Positions 40,480 through 48,792 are shown, counted from the first letter of the stretch. The stretch is DNA of 64,000 nt from JAKFEW01 sp036675505 (GCA_036675505.1 JAKFEW010000018.1:1-64000); one strand, 5' to 3'. Numbers and translations: made by a program. The notes: generated by a model not told the origin, from the sequence alone.

Positions 40480-41250
40480 ATGGTCAGGATTGCGACGGCG
40501 GGTGACGTTCACTGTGGGGCCCACGACACGGGCCGGGTCCGCGAGCAGTTCGCGACCGTGCACGAAGAAGCGGACGTCCTGCTGCTGGCCGGCGACCTGA
40601 CCAACCACGGCACGCCGGAAGAGATGCACGCGGTGGCCGAGGGCCTGCGCGAGGTCGCGGCCCGCATCCCGGTCTACGCGGTGTTCGGCAACCACGACGT
40701 GCACGCCGAGATGGAAGCCGAAGCGCGCGCGATCCTCCAGGCCGCCGGCATCACGCCGCTCGAGCACGAGGTCGCGACCCTCGACGTGAACGGCACCTCG
40801 CTCGGCATCGCCGGCGCCAAGGGCTTCTGCGGCGGCTTCCGCGGCGGCTGCGCCTCGCAGTTCGGCGAGCGCGAGATGCGCATGTTCTTGCAGCCGACGC
40901 TCGCCGCCGCGACCTTCTTCGCAGGCGCCCTGCGCGCGATGGACACCGACGTGCGGGTCGCGCTGATGCACTTCGCGCCGGTGCCGGACACGCTGCTCGG
41001 CGAGCGCTGGGAGCTCTTCCCGTTCCTCGGCGCGTACCAGCTGGGCGAGGCGATCGACGACGCGGGCGCTGATTTGGCGCTGCACGGCCACGCGCACCGC
41101 GGCACCGAGCTCGGCCAGACGCCGGGCGGCGTGCCGGTGCGGAACGTGGCGCAGGCGGTGCTCAAGCGGGCGTATGCCGTGTACGCGATCGAGGCGAAGT
41201 CGCTGACGCGGACGATCCCGGCGGCGGTGGCGGAGCCGGCGCTGGTGTGA
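40480..41250 (+). CDS. Metallophosphoesterase
   Basis: 256 residues; ATG at 40480 with AGGAGG 5 bases upstream. Calcineurin-like motifs in order: GDVHCG (D-x-H), 'LLAGDLTNHGT' (GD), 'VFGNHDVHAE' (GNH[D/E]), 'LMHFAPVP' and 'LALHGHAHRGTE' (GHxH). The binuclear metal site is complete. Substrate unknown (possibly phosphodiester or nucleotide). Single gene, cytoplasmic. Confidence 0.93.
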   Translation: MVRIATAGDVHCGAHDTGRVREQFATVHEEADVLLLAGDLTNHGTPEEMHAVAEGLREVAARIPVYAVFGNHDVHAEMEAEARAILQAAGITPLEHEVATLDVNGTSLGIAGAKGFCGGFRGGCASQFGEREMRMFLQPTLAAATFFAGALRAMDTDVRVALMHFAPVPDTLLGERWELFPFLGAYQLGEAIDDAGADLALHGHAHRGTELGQTPGGVPVRNVAQAVLKRAYAVYAIEAKSLTRTIPAAVAEPALV

Positions 41251-41274
41251 ATGTGACCAGCTGCGACCGCCTCG

Positions 41275-42678
41275 TCAGGGTCCGGCCGCCAGCGACAGGG
41301 TGAACCAGAAGGTGCTGCCTTCGCCGAGCGTGCTGCGGATGCCGAGCTGGCCGTGGTGGGCCTCGATCAGCTTCTTGCTGATGTTGAGCCCGAGGCCTGC
41401 GCCGACCCCGAGGCGGCGGCCGCCGTCCAGTTGCATGAAGCGCTCGAAAAGCAGGGGGATCTCCGATTTCGCGATCCCGATGCCGGAATCCTCCACTTCG
41501 CACAGCACCAGATCGCCGTTTAGCCTGGTCCGGATCCGAATCACGCCGCCGCGCGCCGAAAACTTGATGGCGTTGCCGATCAGGTTGAAGACCACCTGCT
41601 CGATGCGGCGGGGGTCCATCAGGACGGGGGGCAGGTGCGGCGCCAGCTCGAGATCGAGCTCGCAGTTCGCATCGCGGGCGGCAGGTGCCTCGCCCGTCAC
41701 CACGTTGCGGATCACCGTATTGAGGTCCGCCATTTGGAGGTGCGGCGCGAAGGTGCCGGCTTCCAGCAGGCTGAAGTCCAGCAGGTCATCGACATGCTGC
41801 TTCAGGCGATCGACGCTCCGCTTGATCTCCCGCACGAAGGCGGCCTGCTCCGGCGTCAGCTCGCCCCCCAGGTTGTCTTCCAGGAACTCCGCATAGCCCT
41901 GGATGGTGGTGAGCGGGGCCCGCAGCTCGTGGGACACCGAATGGAGCAGCTCCGTCTTGCGTTGGTCCAGCTCGATCAGCGCCTGGTTCTGCCGCTTCAG
42001 CTCGTCTTCGAGGCGCAGGCGCTCCGAGCTCAGCTCGCTCTCATCACCCGCCGCGGCGCTCGGCTGCTCGGCATCGCAGAGGTCCGCCATCGCCTGCGTG
42101 CCTGTGAGCAGTTCCTGGGTCTTCAGCGCCAGACGCTTGGCGTTGGCATCGACCTGTTCGGCCAGCCCGGCGAGCTCCGTCGACCGTTTGGCGACCTTCC
42201 GCGAGCGCTTGGTCACCAGCAGGGACTCGGTGACCAGGGCCTCGGCATGCCTTTTCAGGTCTTTTTGCAGCTTGGTCACGCCGCGCGCGACCCCCTCGCC
42301 CGTGTGCTTCGCCTGGATCGCCTCCGCGTTGTCGGCCAGTCCTTCCGAGAGGCGGTCGATCGCATGCGCCAAATCGAGGTTGTCGGCCATGTCGCGCGTG
42401 TTGTCTGCGATCACCTCGCTCCGGCGGTGGACCTCCTCGGCGCGGCTGGCCAGCAGGCGGGTGTGTTGGTCGACGTCTTCCGTGTGCTCGACCAGATCCA
42501 GCGCTCGCTCCGCCACGCCCTGTAGGAGGCGGGCCTCCCGCTCCCGTTGCCCGTCCCCAGGCACCGCCTCGCCCGCCGGCCCGACCTTCGGGACGACCGC
42601 GTTCAACATCTCGGAATTGGTCCGATTTTGGCCAGGTGCGACGGGGTCGATCATGATGCCATCATTGCAAGTGCGCAT
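41275..42678 (-). CDS. Sensor histidine kinase, cytoplasmic
   Basis: 467 residues; start at 42678 or 42654 is uncertain. The N-terminal ~230 residues lack a TM segment and consist of long helices ('HTRLLASRAEEVHRRSEVIADNTRDMADNLDLAHAIDRLSEGLADNAEAI'), likely a dimeric coiled coil. HisKA box 'LLHSVSHELRAPLTTIQGYAEFLED'; HATPase N-box 'VFNLIGNAIKFSARGG', G1 'EDSGIGIAKSE', G2 'GAGLGLNISKK', F-box between. No receiver and no response regulator are adjacent, so it is an orphan. The absence of membrane segments suggests a cytoplasmic signal. Confidence 0.92.
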   Translation of the reverse strand: MRTCNDGIMIDPVAPGQNRTNSEMLNAVVPKVGPAGEAVPGDGQREREARLLQGVAERALDLVEHTEDVDQHTRLLASRAEEVHRRSEVIADNTRDMADNLDLAHAIDRLSEGLADNAEAIQAKHTGEGVARGVTKLQKDLKRHAEALVTESLLVTKRSRKVAKRSTELAGLAEQVDANAKRLALKTQELLTGTQAMADLCDAEQPSAAAGDESELSSERLRLEDELKRQNQALIELDQRKTELLHSVSHELRAPLTTIQGYAEFLEDNLGGELTPEQAAFVREIKRSVDRLKQHVDDLLDFSLLEAGTFAPHLQMADLNTVIRNVVTGEAPAARDANCELDLELAPHLPPVLMDPRRIEQVVFNLIGNAIKFSARGGVIRIRTRLNGDLVLCEVEDSGIGIAKSEIPLLFERFMQLDGGRRLGVGAGLGLNISKKLIEAHHGQLGIRSTLGEGSTFWFTLSLAAGP

Positions 42679-42756
42679 GGCCCGGTCAATCCTGGCTCGA
42701 GGGCCTCGATACCGGTAATGTCGGCTTCAGCTATACGTTGAGCCGGAATTCTTTCT

Positions 42757-42787
42757 GACCAAGGAGCGCGGCAAGCCCTGGCGTTCA
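42757..42787 (+). repeat. 31-base relic of the IS200/IS605-type end
   Basis: Matches 20857-20887 at 27 of 31 positions, but the hairpin's second arm is missing here. It abuts the Uma2 tail that follows, so it marks an old insertion or recombination point. Confidence 0.55.
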
Positions 42788-42912
42788 GGAAGCCATCCAG
42801 GGCCCGCCGGATCGCGACGTACGGCGTTCCCCGCTCGTATGGCCCGGGCGAGCCCATCACGACGACGCTCCTACCCGAGTTCGCGCTCGAGATTGGGCGG
42901 ATCTTCGCGTAG
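42781..42912 (+). pseudogene. C-terminal tail of a Uma2-family nuclease (remnant)
   Basis: The + frame ends 'YGVPRSYGPGEPITTTLLP' then 'EFALEIGRIFA' and a TAG at 42910. This is the characteristic ending of Uma2/DUF820 proteins ('r.y.pge.lts.lLPgf.l.l.eiF'). The catalytic part is absent, and the IS-end relic lies immediately upstream, so only a fragment of about 43 codons survives. Confidence 0.6.
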
Positions 42913-42936
42913 CGTGCCCGTTGTGAGGCGCCACCC

Positions 42937-43218
42937 TCAGAGCAGGGCCCGGTCTCGCTCAATTCCCTCATGGATCAACATCTTTAGGTAAGTCTGGTAC
43001 GGCAGACCCTTCTTGGCGGCGATCTGCTTCGCGAGGGCCAGGCCCCGCGCGGGGATGCGCAGCGACAAGGGTATCGAAGGCGCCAGTCTCGCGGCCTCCC
43101 GGGCGTGTTCCGCCGCCCGGTCCCAATCCTCAGGCGTCGACCTGGCGAGCGCCTCGTCGAGCCGATCACCCCGCGCAACCTCCGGCACGCCCGTAACGGC
43201 CTTATTCCGCCTCGTCAT
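42937..43218 (-). CDS. brnA: BrnA-like ribbon-helix-helix antitoxin
   Basis: 93 residues. C-terminal RHH 'PSIPLSLRIPARGLALAKQIAAKKGLPYQTYLKMLIHEGI' (strand, helix A, turn, helix B) and an acidic N-terminal region 'STPEDWDRAAEHAREAARLA'. It starts inside the end of the brnT remnant (overlap about 17 bases), the usual brnTA order. Intact, so it may still regulate its own promoter or act in trans even though the toxin gene is interrupted. Confidence 0.75.
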   Translation of the reverse strand: MTRRNKAVTGVPEVARGDRLDEALARSTPEDWDRAAEHAREAARLAPSIPLSLRIPARGLALAKQIAAKKGLPYQTYLKMLIHEGIERDRALL

Positions 43219-43495
43219 CGGAGAACCTCCTTCGGTACCTCATGGCCTCGTGCCGGCTCGCGGCGAAAGCGTTGACCACGCGGATGTAGTCTCCGCGCTA
43301 TGTATAGACGACCCTGAGGATTCGTGCGGGCGTGGCAACCGTACGGCCGATGATGTCCCAGCGCGTCTCTCCACCTTCGCGATAGGGTCCCCGGCCCTTG
43401 ATATGCGAATTCCTGAACACCTCGACGGCCTCTTCCGGCTCGACATCATGCCAGGCGAGCTTTTCGACGTTGCCCGCGTCCCAGTCGAACTCCAC
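43202..43495 (-). pseudogene. brnT: BrnT-like toxin gene interrupted by an in-frame amber codon
   Basis: GTG start at 43495 with AGGAGA upstream. The first 65 codons give the BrnT pattern ('EFDWDAGNVEKLAWHDVEPEEAVEVF', 'WDIIGRTVATPARILRVVYT'). A TAG at 43300-43298 follows. In the same frame the reading then continues RGDYIRVVNAFAASRHEAMR, the normal BrnT C-terminus ('rg..iRiisar.a...E...Y'), to TAA at 43202. One base change therefore breaks the toxin. Confidence 0.75.
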
Positions 43496-43510
43496 GAGAA
43501 GTCTCCTGTG

Positions 43511-43540
43511 TAGTTAATCGTATATACATTGCGCTACAAA
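43511..43540. promoter_or_regulatory. Symmetrical operator upstream of brnT
   Basis: TGTAG (43511-43515), 6 bases, GTATATAC palindrome (43522-43529), 6 bases, CTACA (43536-43540): perfectly symmetric, 16 bases before the brnT start. A natural BrnA (RHH) binding site candidate that would overlap the promoter. Confidence 0.55.
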
Positions 43541-43764
43541 ATCAAGCACTTTGGTTGGATCCGTCGCAAAAGCTTGATTCGCTCGGGATATACGTATTGT
43601 CCCGCGCCGACTCGCCAACCAGGGCAGTTTCGACCGCTGTGAAGGGCCTGTAATCGTCGATCAAACGCTTCGGCGATCCTGATGGTCCAATGCCGCCCCC
43701 AAGCCGCACGGCGCCCGGTACAATCCCAATGTTCGCCCCCATACCCCCGTGCCGGTTCCGCCCC

Positions 43765-44095
43765 ATGGACCACGCCACCCTCGCCAGGCTCCGCAAGCAG
43801 CACGCCGGCTGGCGCCGGCTCACCGCGGACTCGGCGCCGCTGGTCGTGAGCTTCCTGCACGACGCCTTCATCCGCCCGAATGCCCGCTCGATCCGCCAGG
43901 ACGAGCTGGTGGAGGAGCGGCGGGACGGCGTGCAGGCGCTGCCAGCGCGACCTGGCGGAGTTCGACGCGGCGGAGCTGGCCGTGTACGAGGGGCTGCGCA
44001 CGGACGCCTGGGGGCCACGCGTGCGGCTGGAGCAGGAGCGCCTGCCGTTCGGGTGGGTGGCGCGGGCGGTGGTTGCTGTCTGTCCCTCGACTTGA
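43765..44095 (+). pseudogene. Frameshifted remnant, 5' part DUF3375-like (Wadjet JetA/MksF type)
   Basis: From the ATG at 43765 the reading is MDHATLARLRKQHAGWRRLT, 'LLVVSFLHDAFIRPNARSIRQDEL'-like, matching the N-terminus of DUF3375 proteins ('LR..HPAWrLLra.nApliisFL...Fi..n.r.i...L...L'). After about 50 codons the frame degenerates. The other frame carries 'DLAEFDAAELAVYEGLR' and ends at 44095 without a recognised family. The rest of a Wadjet system is absent. Region 43541-43764 shows no gene. Confidence 0.45.
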
Positions 44096-44107
44096 ATGTA
44101 AATCTCG

Positions 44108-44121
44108 CTATACTAATATAG
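44108..44121. promoter_or_regulatory. AT-rich palindrome in the fic promoter
   Basis: CTATACTAATATAG is a near-palindrome containing TATACT (-10-like) about 32 bases before the fic ATG; candidate operator or promoter core. Confidence 0.4.
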
Positions 44122-44152
44122 GAATTTATATCACTCCGGGCTGGAGGTTGCC

Positions 44153-45322
44153 ATGGATCCTGCCGCGTTCAATGAAAGCCCGGCCGGCCAACTCATTCGC
44201 GTCAACGTGCCGCCGGAGCCCTATTGGGCATTCGTCCCGCACCCCTTGCCGCCCGGCTTCGCCTACGACCACCAGCTCGTGGGCAAGCTCTCGCGGGCAG
44301 ACCGCGCACTCGCCGAGCTCGCCGGGCTCGGGCGGATCGTCACGAACCCCAACTTGTTGATCCGTCCGTTCATGAAGCGGGAGGCCGTGCTCTCCTCGCG
44401 CATCGAAGGCACCCAGGCCGAGATCGCCGATCTCTATGCCTATGAAGCCGGCCAGCTCTCGATCCCCGGCCTCAAGCCGCCGGCCCCGGAGGCTGACGTG
44501 CGCGAGGTCTTGAACTACGTCGAGGCGCTGGATTACGGGCTCGAGCGCCTGGCGGACTGGCCCATCAGCCTCCGCCTGATCAAGGAGATCCATGCGCAGC
44601 TCATGCGCGGCGTCCGGGGTGGCTACGCGATACCCGGCGAGTTCCGGCGCTCGCAGAACTGGATCGGCGCCCCCGGCTGCACGCTCCGGCTGGCGACCTA
44701 CGTGCCGCCGCCGGTGCCGGAGATGAACGACGCGCTCGGCGCGCTGGAACTCTATATCCACCGTGACGAGGAGATCCCGCCGCTGCTGCGCCTCGCGTTC
44801 ATCCACTATCAGTTCGAGGCGATCCACCCCTTCATCGACGGCAACGGACGGATGGGACGCCTGCTCATGATCCTCCTGCTGGTCCACTGGGGTCTTCTGC
44901 CCATGCCGCTGCTGTACCTCAGCGCCTACTTCGAGCGCCACCGCGACGCGTATTACGCCCACCTGCTCGCCGTGAGCCAGCAGGGCGCCTGGCGGGCCTG
45001 GTTGGCCTTCTTCCTTGACGGTGTCGCCGAGCAGGCTGCCGACGCGGTGGCGCGCGCCAAGGAGCTGAGCGCCTTGCAGCTGGACTGGCGCCGGCGCCTC
45101 GCCCAGGCGCGCGCCTCGGCGCTCACGCTCAGGCTCGCCGACGCGCTCTTCGAGACGCCGATCCTCTCGATCCCGCAGGCCGAGCGCCTGCTCGGCGCGA
45201 CCTACCGTGGGGCCAAGCTGAACGTCGACAAACTCGTCGACTTCGGGATCCTCTCCCCGGCCGGGCCGTCACAAGGGGGCAAGCTGTTCATCGCCCGCGA
45301 CATCTTGCGCATCACGCAGTGA
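44153..45322 (+). CDS. Fic family protein (class II, with N-terminal inhibitory helix)
   Basis: 389 residues; ATG with GGAGG 7 bases upstream. Fic motif HPFIDGNGRMGRLL (catalytic His, complete HPFxDGNGRxxR). Inhibitory motif [S/T]xxxE[G/N] in 'LSSRIEGTQAE' near residue 85, so class II with self-inhibition. N-terminal 'PPEPYWAFVPHPLPPG' is the usual Fic_N-like lead; the C-terminal ~90 residues are a winged-helix domain ('ILSIPQAERLLGATYRGAKLNVDKLVDFGIL'). Family members AMPylate hydroxyl side chains of target proteins. It is the only intact gene in the decayed segment. Confidence 0.92.
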   Translation: MDPAAFNESPAGQLIRVNVPPEPYWAFVPHPLPPGFAYDHQLVGKLSRADRALAELAGLGRIVTNPNLLIRPFMKREAVLSSRIEGTQAEIADLYAYEAGQLSIPGLKPPAPEADVREVLNYVEALDYGLERLADWPISLRLIKEIHAQLMRGVRGGYAIPGEFRRSQNWIGAPGCTLRLATYVPPPVPEMNDALGALELYIHRDEEIPPLLRLAFIHYQFEAIHPFIDGNGRMGRLLMILLLVHWGLLPMPLLYLSAYFERHRDAYYAHLLAVSQQGAWRAWLAFFLDGVAEQAADAVARAKELSALQLDWRRRLAQARASALTLRLADALFETPILSIPQAERLLGATYRGAKLNVDKLVDFGILSPAGPSQGGKLFIARDILRITQ

Positions 45323-45341
45323 CCCGTCCCGGTCCCTGATG

Positions 45342-45363
45342 ATACAAATCGGTCGATTTGTAT
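45342..45363. repeat. Perfect 9-base inverted repeat after fic
   Basis: ATACAAATC (45342-45350), GGTC, GATTTGTAT (45355-45363), 20 bases after the fic stop. AT-rich and without a T-run, so more like an operator or mobile-element end than a terminator. Confidence 0.5.
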
Positions 45364-45404
45364 ACCGCCGGCCGGGACCATGATACATCAGTACACCGGC
45401 TGCT

Positions 45405-45640
45405 TCAGCACCCCGCCGGCTTCATCTCCCCGGCCCGCCGCCTGCCGGGCGAGGTCGCCGCGTCAGCGAACAAGAACTTCAAATCCGCTGCCGTGAGCTG
45501 CTTGCCGGCGCTGTCCGCGTCGAGCAGGTCGCGCACCAGGGCGCGCTTCTGCGCCTGCAAGGTCAGGAGCTTCTCCTCGATCGTGTCCTTCGCGATCAGC
45601 TTGTAGTTGAACACGTGGCGGGTCTGGCCGAGGCCACGCG
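45405..45640 (-). pseudogene. C-terminal tail of a SNF2-family helicase (remnant)
   Basis: The frame ending at 45405 reads 'VFNYKLIAKDTIEEKLLTLQAQKRALVRDLLDAD' and 'LTAADLKFLFAD', the typical SNF2/RapA-like C-terminus after motif VI ('hRiGQtr.V.vyrLia.dTIEEki..Lq..K..L...ll'). The upstream motif ('GLGQTRHV') is in another frame and the rest of the helicase is absent. Downstream to 45745 I see no other gene. Confidence 0.6.
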
Positions 45641-45745
45641 CGCCTTGAGCGCGGCGCGTCCGGGCCGCTCAGCCGGCCTTCGACGGCGAGCGTGGGCAGG
45701 TACTCGCGCTCGAAGGCCTTCACGTCGGCGGCCGGCCTGCGGGCG

Positions 45746-46114
45746 TCACGTCCCCATGCTCACCTCGAGCTTGCGCCCCAGCGCGCGCGACACTTTCGCC
45801 ATAGTCTTGATCGTGGGGTTCGCGCCCGCGCGTTCGAGGCGCTGAACGGCCTGATAGGTCATCCCAAGGCGGTTGGCGAGCTCCGTTTGGGTGATCTTCG
45901 CGTCTTCCCGCGCCCAACGCAAGACGAGGGGAGCCATCACCTCGGCGTCAGGGCCTACCATGTGAACGTGTTCGCCCTGCGCCGTGAATGGTCGTGGAAT
46001 CACATGGCCCTGGTCCAACATGGTCTCGAGGACGCCGGTCAGCGCCGCCAGGCCCTGAACCCAAAAACCGCCGGTTTCGGCGGGCGTAAACCTCATCGGA
46101 TACGCAATCTTCAT
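45746..46114 (-). CDS. hicB: HicB-like antitoxin with internal deletion
   Basis: 122 residues; ATG at 46114 with GGAGG upstream. N-terminus 'MKIAYPMRFTPAETGGFWVQGL' is HicB-like. The C-terminus 'LRWAREDAKITQTELANRLGMTYQAVQRLERAGANPTIKTMAKVSRALGRKLEV' is the Xre-type HTH found in HicB. Between them, the usual stretch around the partial RNase-H-like fold ('P.l.e.it.G.t.eEAl..A') is missing about 15-20 residues: GGFWVQGL runs straight into 'AALTGVLETML'. It overlaps the hicA remnant by ATGA. It may still bind DNA. Confidence 0.7.
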   Translation of the reverse strand: MKIAYPMRFTPAETGGFWVQGLAALTGVLETMLDQGHVIPRPFTAQGEHVHMVGPDAEVMAPLVLRWAREDAKITQTELANRLGMTYQAVQRLERAGANPTIKTMAKVSRALGRKLEVSMGT

Positions 46115-46210
46115 CGAAGTCCCGCCTCCTTCAAGATGGCAGCAGCGAGGCCTTTGCCCAGCTCCTTCCCAATGAGCCTTGAGCAGCTCGAGCATCTCCC
46201 GGCCCGTCAT
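46111..46210 (-). pseudogene. hicA: hicA toxin remnant with internal frame-shifting deletion
   Basis: ATG at 46210 gives MTGREMLELLKAHW, the HicA N-terminus. The sequence then jumps, one base out of frame, to ELGKGLAAAILKEAGLR ending in TGA (46113-46111), the HicA C-terminus ('h.ElgkGtlrsILkqaGl'). The central dsRBD-like part containing the catalytic His ('GSHh.f..') is gone, so the toxin cannot be active. Confidence 0.65.
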
Positions 46211-46219
46211 TGATCCACC

Positions 46220-46239
46220 ATGCAATATAAAAGTTGCAT
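46220..46239. promoter_or_regulatory. Inverted repeat upstream of hicA
   Basis: ATGCAA (46220-46225), 8 bases, TTGCAT (46234-46239). It overlaps a TATAA-like stretch, 10 bases before the hicA start; candidate HicB operator. Confidence 0.45.
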
Positions 46240-46310
46240 TGCCCAGGCCCTGGCGATCAGTTCCGAGCCCCGCGCGGGACCGGGCTGCGCATCGGAAGGA
46301 CCTGCCTGCG

Positions 46311-47423
46311 CTAGAGGTCGATCCGGCGGATGCGCTGGTTGCCCAGGTCCGCCACGTACAGGTCGCCCGCGTCGTCGAAGGCGAGCCCGCGCGGCATCTT
46401 GAACTGCGCGTCCGCCCGCGGGCCGTCGGCGTAGCCCCAGACGCCCGTGCCCGCGAAGGTCGTGCGGATGCCGTCGTACCCGATCCGGTGGATCCGGCGG
46501 TCGATGTTGCCGCCGACGTAGACGCCGCCGTCGGGGCCGACCGCCACGGCCTCGGGGCGGTACAGGCCGGTGGCCTTGGTGAACACGCTGCCCGAGACCG
46601 AGATGGCGCGGAGGGCGTCGTTGTAGCCGTCCGCGACGTAGAGGAAGCCGTCAGGCCCGAGCGCACATTGGCGCGGCTGGCGGAAGCGGGCGGTGGCGCC
46701 GTGGCCGTCCACGTAGCCCGCGAAGCCGTTCAGGGCCCCGGCCACGGGCGTGACCTCGCCGCCGTCGGGCGCGACCTTGCGCACGCGGTTGTTGCCGTAG
46801 TCGACCACGAAGAGCGTGCCGTCCGGGGCGATCGCCACGCCGACCGGGCTGTTGAAGCGCGCCTGGCGGGCCGGCCCGTCCAGGTTGCCGGCCACCTGGC
46901 CCGTGCCCGCGTAGGTGGTCACCACGCCCAGCGGATCAACCTTGCGGATGCAGTGGTTGCCGCGGTCCGCGACGTAGAGGTCGCCGGTGCGGCGGTCGCG
47001 CGTGATGCCGGACGGGTAGCGGAAGCTGGCCGCGGCGCCGACGCCGTCCGCGTAGCCCTGGGCGCCGTTGCCGGCGAGCGTGCGCACGAAGCCGGTCTGC
47101 GCGTCGAGCTGCCGGATGGCGTGGTTCTGCGAGTCGGTCACGCTGAGCGTGCCGGCGCCGTCGCTCGTAAGGCCGTCGGGGCCGTTGAAGGTCGCGCTGC
47201 CGGCCTGGTCGAGGTCGTCGCGGAAGCCGATCGCGCCGGTGCCCGCGAGGGTCGCGACGTCGTCGAGGGCGAGCAGGCTGAAGCGCGGGGCGGCGAGCGG
47301 CGTGGCGACGGGCGCGAGCGCGGCGGGCAGCACGGTCGCGGCGGGGGCCTGGCAGCCGGTCGCGCCGAGCGCGAGGGTGGCTGTGAGCCAGGTGAGGGCG
47401 CGGCGGGTGAGCGGATTCGTCAT
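46311..47423 (-). CDS. NHL-repeat beta-propeller lipoprotein
   Basis: 370 residues. Signal peptide 'LTWLTATLALGATGC' with lipobox Cys24. Then five to six NHL repeats of the form 'FxxPxGIxxDxxGxLYVADxGNxxIRKVDxxGxVTTxAGT', e.g. 'ARFNSPVGVAIAPDGTLFVVDYGNNRVRKV', 'AQFKMPRGLAFDDAGDLYVADLGNQRIRRI'. It ends exactly at a complete blade. AAGGAAGG about 9 bases before the ATG. Surface or periplasmic binding propeller; ligand unknown. Confidence 0.92.
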   Translation of the reverse strand: MTNPLTRRALTWLTATLALGATGCQAPAATVLPAALAPVATPLAAPRFSLLALDDVATLAGTGAIGFRDDLDQAGSATFNGPDGLTSDGAGTLSVTDSQNHAIRQLDAQTGFVRTLAGNGAQGYADGVGAAASFRYPSGITRDRRTGDLYVADRGNHCIRKVDPLGVVTTYAGTGQVAGNLDGPARQARFNSPVGVAIAPDGTLFVVDYGNNRVRKVAPDGGEVTPVAGALNGFAGYVDGHGATARFRQPRQCALGPDGFLYVADGYNDALRAISVSGSVFTKATGLYRPEAVAVGPDGGVYVGGNIDRRIHRIGYDGIRTTFAGTGVWGYADGPRADAQFKMPRGLAFDDAGDLYVADLGNQRIRRIDL

Positions 47424-47556
47424 GGGAGGTGTCCTTCCTTCTACGCGGAGCGCGGTCCTTGCGCTCTCGATAGGAAGGAGCTTAGGGCGTCGCTATAACC
47501 GGGCGCTCACGGATTGTTGTGGGATTGTTTCGTTAGGGGTCGGGTAAGCCGCCTGT

Positions 47557-48792
47557 ATGCAGGCGCGCAAATTCTCGAACCACCTCGGCAACCTCTCGCT
47601 CGCGGCCGTCACGGCGGGCTTCCTCGCGCTCAAGCTGGTCGTGCCCGTCTGGGATCCGTTCTGGCACGAGGCCTGCGTGCGCTTCTTCGAGGCCGGCATG
47701 GTCGGCGGGCTCGCGGACTGGTTCGCGGTCACGGCGCTCTTCCGCCACCCGCTCGGCCTGCGCTTCATCCCGCACACCAACCTGCTTTTGAAGAACCGCG
47801 CCCAGATCGAGGCGAGCATCGGCAACCTCGTGCGCCACCTGCTGAGCCCCGCGCAGCTGCGCGAGTCGCTCGGGCGCGCCAGCCTCGGCGCCTTCTTCCA
47901 GGGCGTCCTGCGCGACGCGGGCTTCCGCGCCTACCTGCGCGACAAGCTGCGCGACGTCGCCGTGGTCGTCGCCCGCCAGGTCGCGGCCGGGCGCCTGCGC
48001 CGCGACCTGATCACGGACTTGCAGGCCTACCTCGAGACCGAGGTGAACTACGCCGATCACCTGGGCGCGCTGCTCCACGACGCGCACCAGCGCGGCATGA
48101 TCGACGACATCGCCGAGTACGCCGCCGAGCAGCTCGCCGAGGCCGTGGATCGGCACGCGGACACGATCGTCGACTACGTCTACCGCAAGATCGACCCCGA
48201 CTTCCTGATGCAGTTCTTCGTAAACAAGGACCGCCTGAAGGAGGGCCTGCCGAAGCTGCGCGGCGAGCTCGCGGCGATCGGCGCCGACGCCGCGCACCCC
48301 ATGCGGGCCTACCTGCGCGACGCGGTCGTGAACTACGGGGTCTTCCTGCGCGGCCACCCCGAGACGCAGGCGCACGTGAAGGCCTGGGTGCTCGAGTTCC
48401 TCGCGAGCGTGCGGCTCGTCGAGCGGCTGGAGGGCATCTCCGACCACGCGACCGAGGCGCTGGTGGGCGACCTCGAGCAGCGCGACGGGCGCTTCATCGC
48501 GGCGATCGACGAGGGCGTGGAGCACTTCGTGCAGGCGCTCGACAACGAGGAGACGCGCGCGAGCTTCGACCAGCAGGTCAAGGCGGTGGTCTTCGCGCTG
48601 ATCGACGAGCAGCTGGTGGGCAAGCTCGCGGACGTGGCGCAAGCGGCGATGAAGAAGATGGACGACCGCGAGTTCGTGCGCTTCGTGGAGGGCAAGGTCG
48701 CGGACGACCTGCAGTACATCCGGCTGAACGGCGCGCTCGTCGGCGGCCTGGTGGGGCTGGTGCTCTACCTGGTCGCGCTGGCGTCGCGCTGA
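47557..48792 (+). CDS. DUF445 family membrane protein
   Basis: 411 residues. N-terminal 'NLSLAAVTAGFLALKLVVP' (TM1), then 'FFEAGMVGGLADWFAVTALFRHPLGLRFIPHTNLLLKNRAQIEASIGNLVRHLLSP', the DUF445/YjiN signature (GGLADWFAVTALFRhPlG...iPhTnll). A long helical cytoplasmic part follows, and the C-terminal TM is 'LNGALVGGLVGLVLYLVALA'. Function unknown in the family. Single gene. Confidence 0.93.
   Translation: MQARKFSNHLGNLSLAAVTAGFLALKLVVPVWDPFWHEACVRFFEAGMVGGLADWFAVTALFRHPLGLRFIPHTNLLLKNRAQIEASIGNLVRHLLSPAQLRESLGRASLGAFFQGVLRDAGFRAYLRDKLRDVAVVVARQVAAGRLRRDLITDLQAYLETEVNYADHLGALLHDAHQRGMIDDIAEYAAEQLAEAVDRHADTIVDYVYRKIDPDFLMQFFVNKDRLKEGLPKLRGELAAIGADAAHPMRAYLRDAVVNYGVFLRGHPETQAHVKAWVLEFLASVRLVERLEGISDHATEALVGDLEQRDGRFIAAIDEGVEHFVQALDNEETRASFDQQVKAVVFALIDEQLVGKLADVAQAAMKKMDDREFVRFVEGKVADDLQYIRLNGALVGGLVGLVLYLVALASR

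Noticed and set aside
42651..42971. 106-codon minus-strand frame over the histidine-kinase start and Uma2 tail
   Set aside because: Antisense to the recognisable Uma2 ending and to the kinase N-terminus region; no ribosome site.
43765..44095. Functional Wadjet/Jet component
   Set aside because: Only about 50 codons match and the frame breaks; no JetB, JetC or JetD genes nearby.
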